Part shown: positions 1 through 5,087 of the stretch, in pieces
Position numbering within the stretch: the first letter of the stretch is position 1
Layout: each line of letters opens with the position of its first letter
Assembly (NCBI GenBank): GCA_030830145.1
Contig: JAURNO010000521.1
Coordinates: 1 to 5,496, forward strand
Source of the DNA: Verrucomicrobiota bacterium
GTDB taxonomy: Bacteria > Verrucomicrobiota > Verrucomicrobiia > Opitutales > Seribacteraceae
DNA: 5,496 nucleotides
Direction of reading: 5' to 3'
The notes under the pieces: model-generated
What the model was told of the DNA's origin: nothing
Database searches by the model: none
The model's input: only the letters and a program-made list of their open reading frames with translations
Program-made: the position numbers and the translations under genes

Positions 1-2
1 CA

Positions 3-371
3 AATTCCCTTCTCGCGAGCGATGCGAGGATCCTCAAGTATTTCAAGCAGGAGACGAAGGATGAGCGCGTCGCTGAATCTTTGAAGTTAAGTCCGGATTT
101 GACAGGAGCAGGCTTTGGTGAATTCCTTCGTTTGCTTGTGGTTCCCGCCTTGCCCAAATCCGAAGGTAAACTCATTGAAACTTTTTCTTTGCTCAAGGGG
201 TTGGGCGTGGATGGTGTTCTAACGATGCGATCGATGCTGGAAAACTTGCTGCGACAGTCCTTGCCATCCAAGTCTTACCATGGAAAATCGATTTTTCAGA
301 TCTTATGTTTGATGAAGGCCTATGATTTAGTCAAAGAACCTCAGTTGGAGATGTTTCCGGACGATCAATGA
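3..371 (+). CDS. Unrecognised protein, C-terminal part (5' end outside window)
   Basis: The frame is open from the first bases of the window to a TGA at 369-371, giving the last 122 residues of a longer protein. An internal TTG at 81 could serve as a start, but the frame continues upstream without a stop, so truncation by the window edge is the simpler reading. The visible part looks all-helical and soluble: leucine-rich, many charged residues, no membrane segment and no signal peptide. It ends with Leu-Glu-Met-Phe-Pro-Asp-Asp-Gln. I do not recognise the family. The stop overlaps the start of the LpxA-type gene as ATGA, which suggests one transcript and translational coupling, but this does not reveal its function. 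The call that it is a real coding region rests on the long open frame and the tight junction with a clear gene. Confidence 0.75.
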   Translation, partial: NSLLASDARILKYFKQETKDERVAESLKLSPDLTGAGFGEFLRLLVVPALPKSEGKLIETFSLLKGLGVDGVLTMRSMLENLLRQSLPSKSYHGKSIFQILCLMKAYDLVKEPQLEMFPDDQ

Positions 372-1168
372 AGTCCAATTCCATCCATTCAACTGCAATC
401 ATCGATCCCGAATCCGAGTTGGGAACGAACATAACCGTGGGTGCTTATTCAATCATAGAGGCAGGGGTGAGCGTGGGAGACGGGTGTTCGATTGCTTCTC
501 ACGCGATCCTCAAAAAATCCACTTTTTTGGGTAAGGGGGTAAGAGTCGGGCATTTTTCCGTGGTGGGAGGGGATCCTCAGCACTTGTCCTTTGATCCCGC
601 TATTTCTTCCGATACCGTTATCGGGGATGGAACGAGGTTAGGGGAGGGCGTTACCGTACACAGATCGATGTATGAGAATGGGCGCACGGTCATTGGTCGA
701 GACTGCTTTCTTATGGGATATTCTCACGCAGCACATGATTGTCAACTAGGAGACAGGACTATTTTGGCCAATGGAGCCCTGCTTGGGGGGCACGTTAGTC
801 TTGGTTCCGACGTATTCGTGGGCGGTGGGGCTGGTTTGCATCAGTTTACGAGGGTCGGCGAAGGCGCTATGATTGGTGGCCTTGCCGAAATCTCGGCGGA
901 CGTGCCTCCTCAAGTTACTGTTTCGGGGAGGAACCGAGCTTGCGGGCTAAACTTGGTCGGATTGAAAAGAAGAGAAGCAACGCAAGAAGAAAGAAACGAA
1001 TTGAAAGAGTACTATCGCGAGATTCTCATGAAACCCGGTAATCCCACCCTTTGCGCAAAAAAAATCATTGATGGAATGTCCCCTCCGAAAACTGGATTAG
1101 CAAGAGCTTTCGTGGAATTTTTTCTGGAAGGAGATCGTAGTTTTGCGAGAAGTAAAACTTTACGCTAA
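368..1168 (+). CDS. lpxA: LpxA-type acyl-ACP--UDP-N-acetylglucosamine O-acyltransferase
   Basis: This cytoplasmic enzyme family performs the first step of lipid A synthesis, moving an R-3-hydroxyacyl chain from acyl-ACP to the 3-OH of UDP-GlcNAc. The 266 residues match the family length (262 in E. coli). Residues 7-190 show hexapeptide repeats of a left-handed beta helix (for example ITVGAY, VSVGDG, TVIGDG). The catalytic region SHAAHDC places the family's general-base histidine at His123, with His120 beside it. GGH at 140-142 and HQF at 158-160 match further active-site positions. GLNLVGLKRR (193-202) leads into the helical C-terminal ACP-binding domain. Gly171 sits where E. coli has Gly173, the acyl-length ruler linked to C14 chains, so a long acyl chain is possible (inference). 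The segment normally read as IHRGT is VHRSM here, and no lpxD, lpxB or fabZ is adjacent, so a paralogue with an altered substrate cannot be excluded. ATG at 368 overlaps the previous stop. Confidence 0.9.
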   Translation: MKSNSIHSTAIIDPESELGTNITVGAYSIIEAGVSVGDGCSIASHAILKKSTFLGKGVRVGHFSVVGGDPQHLSFDPAISSDTVIGDGTRLGEGVTVHRSMYENGRTVIGRDCFLMGYSHAAHDCQLGDRTILANGALLGGHVSLGSDVFVGGGAGLHQFTRVGEGAMIGGLAEISADVPPQVTVSGRNRACGLNLVGLKRREATQEERNELKEYYREILMKPGNPTLCAKKIIDGMSPPKTGLARAFVEFFLEGDRSFARSKTLR

Positions 1169-1181
1169 GGCAAACTCAGCG

Positions 1182-1209
1182 TTGCGGGAATCTCAAATCT
1201 TCATATATT
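1182..1209 (+). promoter_or_regulatory. Possible sigma-70-like promoter before the A-type carrier gene
   Basis: TATATT at 1204-1209 matches five of six bases of the -10 consensus. TTGCGG at 1182-1187, 16 bases upstream, matches only the TTG half of a -35 box. Transcription would begin near 1216-1217. That is at the GTG assigned as start of the next gene (a leaderless message), or about 54 bases ahead of the alternative GTG at 1271. This is a pattern match only; the -35 is weak and the group's promoter consensus is not established here. Confidence 0.3.
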
Positions 1210-1216
1210 CAGAATT

Positions 1217-1588
1217 GTGAACGATTTGGCTGAACTTCCGCCCGGACTCCTCCAGGGTAACGAAAAATTAGTGAAGGTTACTGAACCTGCAGCTCACAAG
1301 ATTTCTCAACTTATTCAAAGGGAGGGCAGTGGGGAATTTCTTCGAATCCGCATAACAGGTGGTGGCTGCAATGGTCTTTCGTACAAAATGAAGTTTGTCG
1401 ACGCGGGCAAATCAGGGGATATCATGGTACTAAGCGAGGGAGCGCGTTTGCTAGTCGACTCCAAGACTGCTTTATACCTGCGTGGGACGACTCTGGAGTT
1501 TTCCGACAAACTTGTGGGTGGAGGATTCAAATTTTCCAATCCCAATGCAAAGGCAAGTTGCAGTTGCGGCGAGAGTTTCAACTTGTGA
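1217..1588 (+). CDS. A-type iron-sulfur cluster carrier (HesB/IscA/ErpA/SufA family)
   Basis: This small cytoplasmic protein family accepts Fe-S clusters from the assembly scaffold and passes them to apo-enzymes. The 123-residue product carries the three cluster-binding cysteines of the family: Cys51 in GGGCNG, and Cys115 and Cys117 in CSCGESF near the C-terminus. Other family hallmarks are TEPAAHKI (22-29), LRIRITGGG (42-50) and SNPNAKASC (107-115). The usual second motif is CGCG; here it is CSCG. The GTG at 1217 gives an N-terminal extension of about 18 residues over typical members. A second in-frame GTG at 1271 would give a 105-residue protein starting just before the TEPAAHKI block, closer to the usual length. 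Neither start has a good ribosome binding site. I cannot tell IscA, ErpA and SufA apart from sequence alone, and no other isc or suf gene is nearby, so the symbol is left blank. Confidence 0.93.
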   Translation: MNDLAELPPGLLQGNEKLVKVTEPAAHKISQLIQREGSGEFLRIRITGGGCNGLSYKMKFVDAGKSGDIMVLSEGARLLVDSKTALYLRGTTLEFSDKLVGGGFKFSNPNAKASCSCGESFNL

Positions 1589-1601
1589 ACGCTAGGATGA
1601 A

Positions 1602-1621
1602 AATTTAGGCTTGCCTAAGTT
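1602..1621 (+). terminator. Small hairpin in the spacer before infC, possible weak terminator
   Basis: AATTTAGG (1602-1609) pairs with CCTAAGTT (1614-1621) around a CTTG tetraloop, giving eight pairs with one G-U wobble. It starts 13 bases after the stop of the iron-sulfur carrier gene. The stem is AT-rich and is not followed by a clean T-run, so intrinsic termination would be weak. The octamer GAAAATTT flanks it on both sides (1599-1606 and 1626-1633). The remainder of the 1589-1700 spacer is AT-rich and presumably holds the infC promoter, but I found no convincing -35/-10 pair. Confidence 0.25.
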
Positions 1622-1700
1622 GAGCGAAAATTTCATTAACTAAAGGTTCAACTTCACTTTCTAATTACTATTTTGACCATCCCTACCCTCAGATAACCAC

Positions 1701-2393
1701 ATGGTAAAAAAACCAGGTGGAAAAAACAAAAAACGGTATCATAACCGTGATTATATTAGGAAGAACGACAAGATACGGGCTCGAGAAATCCGTGTCATAG
1801 GACCTAATGGCGAAATGCTCGGCGTCATGCCGCCCGAAGAAGCTTTGAAGATCGCTAAGTCTCATTACCTTGATTTGGTCGAGGTTGCTTCCTCCGCTCA
1901 TCCCCCTGTCTGCAGGATCTTGGAGTTTGGCAAGTACAAGTACGAACTGAGTAAAAACAAAAGGAACAAGGAAAAAACCTCCAAAAGAGTTAAAGAGGCA
2001 AAATTCCGTCCTCGTATCGAAGAGCATGATTACGTAACCAAAGTTCGTCGATCGGAAAAATTTCTCCATCAAGGTAACAAACTGAAAATCACCTTGATGT
2101 TCAGAGGGCGTGAGATGGAACACATTGATCTGGGTATGAACTTAGTTCGTCAGGCGATCAAGGACCTGGAAGGCGTCGGTAAACCCGATGATCAACCAAA
2201 GCTTAACGGCAGGTTCATCATCGTTACCTTGTCTCCTCTCCCTCAACATCAAAGGGTCTTGCGGTTCAACTCTCTCGAGGAAGCTGAGATTGAAGAACCG
2301 GACGACGAACAATCGGAAGATTTTCAGGATGAAAACGACGACGAGAGTGAAGATGAGAAAAAATCCGAAAGCACGGATGTAAAAAAGTCCTAG
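1701..2393 (+). CDS. infC: Translation initiation factor IF-3
   Basis: IF-3 binds the 30S ribosomal subunit, blocks premature joining of 50S, and checks the start codon and initiator tRNA. The N-domain (about 15-85) has the family signature from IRVIGPNGEMLGV (30-42) through YLDLVEVA (56-63) to PPVCRILEFGKY (68-79). A lysine-rich linker (80-100) follows. The C-domain (about 100-185) contains KFRPRIEEHDY (101-111), ITLMFRGREMEH (130-141) and IIVTLSPLP (173-181). At 230 residues it is longer than E. coli IF-3 (180). The excess is a short basic N-terminal lead and a C-terminal tail of about 40 residues dominated by Glu, Asp, Ser and Lys. The start is a plain ATG, not the rare AUU used for autoregulation in E. 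coli, and no Shine-Dalgarno sequence is visible. rpmI and rplT, which often follow infC, are absent here; crcB follows after 28 bases. Confidence 0.97.
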   Translation: MVKKPGGKNKKRYHNRDYIRKNDKIRAREIRVIGPNGEMLGVMPPEEALKIAKSHYLDLVEVASSAHPPVCRILEFGKYKYELSKNKRNKEKTSKRVKEAKFRPRIEEHDYVTKVRRSEKFLHQGNKLKITLMFRGREMEHIDLGMNLVRQAIKDLEGVGKPDDQPKLNGRFIIVTLSPLPQHQRVLRFNSLEEAEIEEPDDEQSEDFQDENDDESEDEKKSESTDVKKS

Positions 2394-2421
2394 CGACTTC
2401 TTTGTTCGGATATTTTCTCAC

Positions 2422-2793
2422 ATGGGATTCAAGCTTTTCCTCTTCGTTGCGGCAGGTGGTGCCTGCGGTTCGGTTTTACGGGCTTTTGTCGGCTTGCTCA
2501 TGAAAAGCTTTCTTCCTTGGCCCACCCTCGTGGTCAATCTTGCGGGAGCTTTTCTTATCGGCTTTTTCGTAAGGTTTACGGAAAATTCGACCAATGCGGA
2601 AACCTTCCGAGCTTTTTGGATCGTAGGTGTTTGTGGAGGCTTTACGACTTTTTCGACTTTTGGCTTGGATCTCATGAATTTCATTAAAACGGGGCATTGG
2701 ACTCACGCCTTCCTATACCTGAGCTTAAATCTGTTCGGAACCTTGTTAGCCATTTTCCTCGGGTTCCGGTTCTATTCCGTTATCAGTTCATAG
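2422..2793 (+). CDS. crcB: Fluoride ion channel CrcB/Fluc
   Basis: Fluc proteins are small inner-membrane channels that let toxic fluoride leave the cell and work as antiparallel dual-topology dimers. The 123-residue product has the usual length and four hydrophobic segments (about 4-28, 32-52, 63-88 and 97-118). Conserved motifs are GGACGSVLR (12-20), the second-helix TLVVNLAGAFLIG (35-47) with pore-lining Asn39, and GGFTTFSTF (72-80). The last holds the two phenylalanines (Phe77, Phe80) of the fluoride path and the helix break that binds the central sodium ion. The acidic residue usually found as Glu after this motif is Asp83 here. It appears as a single full-length gene, fitting a homodimer. 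Only 28 bases separate it from infC, too little for a fluoride riboswitch, so it probably shares the infC transcript. No strong ribosome binding site precedes the ATG. Confidence 0.95.
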   Translation: MGFKLFLFVAAGGACGSVLRAFVGLLMKSFLPWPTLVVNLAGAFLIGFFVRFTENSTNAETFRAFWIVGVCGGFTTFSTFGLDLMNFIKTGHWTHAFLYLSLNLFGTLLAIFLGFRFYSVISS

Positions 2794-2839
2794 AAGATTG
2801 TCCCTTGCTACTTTTTGATCTTTTTGACAAGTTAAGAAG

Positions 2840-3760
2840 ATGCGCTTTTTCCTTCGCATCTTGCTATTCGCACCTTTTTTTATCCCGAGTTCGGGCTATT
2901 TGTTTTCTCAGAAACCTTCGCCCTTCAAGAATCCAAATACCCAAAGTCGACAGCGTTCATTTCCCAAACCCAGTTTCAGTCCCCCAAATCTTGCTCAAAA
3001 ACCAAACAAGCAGGAAGATCATTCCAAAGAAGTGGAATTTCGCGGTTACTTCTTTTTAAACGGAAAACCTCGATTTTGCCTTTTCAACGTTCAGGCTCGT
3101 TTTAGTGAGTGGATATCCCTTGGGGGTTCAACTTTTGAGGAGTTCAGCGCGGTGGCCTTTCATGAGGAATCCGAAACCCTCACCGTCGCATACAAAAACC
3201 ATCCTGAGTTCAATCTCAACCTGTATGGCCCCAGCAGCGCCCCTTCCCTGGGTGCTCCCTCGATGTCCAAGTCCTCCCCCATTCCCGCAAGAGCACCACC
3301 AACCAGTTCGAACGTACAACCCAAGGTGATGCCACCCGTGCCAAAGTTCAAACCCGCATTGCCTCCTTCCGTAGCCAATACGAGACAGTTTCCAAGCCAA
3401 CCTGGTTTTTCAAATTCAGGGTCAGTTCCATCTCCACTTGGTACCAGGGCCCCTGCACCAAGACCGTTCCCCGCTTTTCCAGGAGCCGCCCCAAGGTTTC
3501 CGGGACCTAATTCCGGTCAACGGGTTCCAGCTCCTGCCGCACCGTCTTCTCCTGCTAGTCCGCTTTCTCCAAGTCCGGTGAATTCCGTGCCTTCTTCTTC
3601 GGTTCCCGGATCGATTCCTACTCCCGATCCAAACCCAATTCCGACTCCCGTGACCGAAAACGAGTTGGACCTCCTTAATCTTCCTCCGCCTCCTCCACCT
3701 CCAAACATTTTACCCCCCAGTGCTCCGCCGAACATCGAGCCTTCCCGAGAAGGGGAGTAA
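2840..3760 (+). CDS. Exported protein with small beta domain and long proline-rich tail, function unknown
   Basis: The 306-residue product begins with a likely signal peptide: Met-Arg, then a hydrophobic run FFLRILLFAPFFIP and a polar turn near residues 17-24. Residues 25-62 are polar and Pro/Lys/Gln-rich. Residues 65-129 form a compact segment of alternating hydrophobic residues: FRGYFFLNGKPRF, then EWISLGGSTFEEF, then ETLTVAYKN. That layout (opening strand with Gly, Trp-x-x-x-Gly-Gly, then a Thr-Leu-Thr-Val strand) reminds me of the small periplasmic beta domains of GspC/PilP-type secretion proteins, but the resemblance is by eye only. Residues 131-306 are low complexity, rich in Pro, Ser and Ala, with seven consecutive prolines at 282-288, as in wall- or periplasm-spanning linkers. 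The single cysteine is Cys80. The final 41 bases overlap the protease gene in another frame, which suggests linked expression. Codons look normal for the window. I do not recognise the family. Confidence 0.85.
   Translation: MRFFLRILLFAPFFIPSSGYLFSQKPSPFKNPNTQSRQRSFPKPSFSPPNLAQKPNKQEDHSKEVEFRGYFFLNGKPRFCLFNVQARFSEWISLGGSTFEEFSAVAFHEESETLTVAYKNHPEFNLNLYGPSSAPSLGAPSMSKSSPIPARAPPTSSNVQPKVMPPVPKFKPALPPSVANTRQFPSQPGFSNSGSVPSPLGTRAPAPRPFPAFPGAAPRFPGPNSGQRVPAPAAPSSPASPLSPSPVNSVPSSSVPGSIPTPDPNPIPTPVTENELDLLNLPPPPPPPNILPPSAPPNIEPSREGE
3230..3757 (+). repeat. Proline-rich low-complexity coding region, ending in polyproline
   Basis: This stretch encodes residues 131-306 of the exported protein. The reading is dense in CCN codons, giving short degenerate units such as PAP, PSP, PTPDPNPIPTP and a run of seven prolines coded by 3683-3703. 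It is compositional low complexity and not an exact tandem repeat, and the codons for proline vary (CCT, CCG, CCA, CCC). Such segments are usually extended and flexible. Polyproline runs of this length are known to stall ribosomes unless EF-P acts. Confidence 0.8.
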
Positions 3761-5033
3761 AATCATTTTTGCTTGGGCATTCGCTTTGTCGAGTTGCCTG
3801 ATCGTTCCATCCAATGGAACGACGCGTAGGCTAGGGAAGTTAGACAACTCGACCTGGTTTCCCTATTACGATTTGGGGATGAACTCTTCTCCGTACGAAT
3901 CTTCCGATCAGTTTCCCGATTTTTCTCCCGTCGGGGCTTTGTTTTCCAATAAAGGGGTTTTGGGAACGGGGACTTTGATTGCACCTTCTGTAGTTGTTAC
4001 GGCAGCTCATTTGTTCAGAAACACTTTTTCAAGCCCCGCACCGCAACCAGCGAATTGGCAATTTATTTTACATTCTCCTTTTGATGAAGCCGCGGAGTCT
4101 CAAAAGTACCAGGTGTCACAAGTTGTTTTACATCCGGGATGGGTGGCCCGCCTTTCTCAACTAGGAGGAATAGGAGACGGTGATATGCTTGGAGTGGATT
4201 TGGCTGTCGTTTTATTGGAGAGGGAAGTTTTAGGAGTTTACCCGGCCAAATTGCCTGCTGAGGGTGTCGAACCGATTGGCGCAAAGGTGATTATCAGCGG
4301 GTTTGGTAATTTGGTGAACGGAACGACTGGTTCGCAAGGCGTTCCAAACCAAAGGAGGGTAGGGGGGGCCAATATTTTGGACCGGGTTGTCGTTCAAGTG
4401 GAGGATGCGAATGTCCCGAGCGAATACCTGGGGGGGCTTTTGGCCATTGATTTTGATTCGCCTCAATTGAACGCGAACAGACTGGGAACAGGAGAAACTG
4501 CTGTCGATTACCTTCCTCCAGGTACCAGTGACGCGACACCCGTAGACCTTGAGGCAAGCACGGCGGTTGGCGACAGTGGCGGGCCGGCCTTCATGAAAAT
4601 AGCGGATGCATGGAGAATCGTCGGTGCCGTTTCCTACGGTTCATCAGATTCCACTTACGGAGACGTAACCGTGTACACTCGGATCGCAAACCATAAAAGT
4701 TGGCTGGAATCTTTCATGCCCGTTTGGAGCCAAACTCGAAAAACCGGTCATGGCGGTTGGTTGGAATCTGACTGGTTTGGTTTTTTCCTCCCTGCTCCCT
4801 CAAACTGGAATTATCATTCCTCTCATGGGTGGTTATATTTACCGGAAAGCGGACAGGAAAGCTTCTGGGTTTGGCAGTCCAACCTCGGTTGGTGGTGGAC
4901 AAACTTTTCGGTTTATCCGTTTGTTTACTCGAGTGAAAGGGCATGTTGGCTTTACTTCGATCAGTTGCAATCAACACCACAAAAAACCGTCTTTTTCGAT
5001 TATGGGAAAGACGAATGGGTTCTTGTGCCTTGA
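3720..5033 (+). CDS. Secreted S1-family (trypsin-like fold) serine protease with aromatic-repeat C-terminal domain
   Basis: The product has 437 residues. N-terminal basic residues (Arg3, Arg4, Lys11, Lys14) precede a hydrophobic segment IIFAWAFALSSCLIV (15-29), read as a signal peptide. LSSC at 23-26 could be a lipobox. The protease domain (about 70-335) has the complete triad: His97 in TAAH, Asp160 in GVDLAVVLLE, and Ser286 in GDSGGPAF. It ends with SYG (305-307) and VYTRI...WL, typical of the S1 fold. Counting back from Ser286, the specificity-pocket position 189 is Ser280, not Asp, so cleavage after Lys/Arg is not expected. The cysteine usual at position 191 is Ala282. Residues 341-437 form a separate Trp/Tyr/Phe-rich domain. 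The GTG start overlaps the previous gene by 41 bases; no in-frame ATG lies before the hydrophobic segment, so the start is the least certain part. Substrate and partner are unknown. Confidence 0.9.
   Translation: MLRRTSSLPEKGSKIIFAWAFALSSCLIVPSNGTTRRLGKLDNSTWFPYYDLGMNSSPYESSDQFPDFSPVGALFSNKGVLGTGTLIAPSVVVTAAHLFRNTFSSPAPQPANWQFILHSPFDEAAESQKYQVSQVVLHPGWVARLSQLGGIGDGDMLGVDLAVVLLEREVLGVYPAKLPAEGVEPIGAKVIISGFGNLVNGTTGSQGVPNQRRVGGANILDRVVVQVEDANVPSEYLGGLLAIDFDSPQLNANRLGTGETAVDYLPPGTSDATPVDLEASTAVGDSGGPAFMKIADAWRIVGAVSYGSSDSTYGDVTVYTRIANHKSWLESFMPVWSQTRKTGHGGWLESDWFGFFLPAPSNWNYHSSHGWLYLPESGQESFWVWQSNLGWWWTNFSVYPFVYSSERACWLYFDQLQSTPQKTVFFDYGKDEWVLVP
4740..5030 (+). other. C-terminal aromatic-repeat domain of the protease
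   Basis: Residues 341-437 repeat a pattern of aromatic-x-aromatic, about five residues, then often Gly-Trp-x-aromatic. Examples are WNYHSSHGWLY (363-373), FWVWQSNLGWWW (382-393), FVYSSERACWLYF (401-413) and VFFDYGKDEWVLV (424-436), with a degenerate opening unit at 346-356. Alternating aromatics with turns imply short beta hairpins. The layout is like, though not the same as, the GW/YY hairpin repeats of choline- or wall-binding proteins. I recall similar tails on exported Verrucomicrobiota proteins; binding to a surface polymer is a guess. Confidence 0.7.
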
Positions 5034-5046
5034 TTGTGCTTGATTG
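5024..5046 (+). repeat. Short imperfect tandem duplication at the protease stop codon
   Basis: TGTGCCTTGATTG (5024-5036) is followed at once by TGTGCTTGATTG (5035-5046), sharing two bases and differing by a single C. The first copy contains the TGA stop at 5031-5033. It looks like a small slippage duplication and has no evident function. Confidence 0.5.
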
Positions 5047-5087
5047 CTCTCGTACTTTTTCAAGCTTTTGATAGTTTGGTAAGTTTA

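Noticed and set aside
1643..1671. infC promoter with TACTAT at 1666-1671 as -10
   Set aside because: The -10 matches only four of six bases, and no -35-like hexamer sits at 16-18 bases upstream.
1689..2123. Long antisense open frame across infC
   Set aside because: It lies wholly opposite a certain gene, its translation resembles no family, and it is explained by infC codon composition.
2382..2403. Hairpin AAGTC/GACTT around the infC stop as a terminator
   Set aside because: The stem has only five pairs, is AT-rich and has no clean T-run, and crcB follows closely, so termination here is unlikely.
2394..2421. Fluoride riboswitch ahead of crcB
   Set aside because: The gap is 28 bases, far too short for the riboswitch fold, and no conserved elements are seen.
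2697..3059. Second + strand frame bridging the crcB end and the proline-rich gene
   Set aside because: It overlaps two supported genes in another frame, and its translation has no signal peptide or domain.
2840..5033. One frameshifted gene instead of two (proline-rich protein fused to protease)
   Set aside because: Each part has its own signal-peptide-like N-terminus and the protease leader has suitable basic residues, so two genes fit better; a sequencing error is not needed to explain the overlap.
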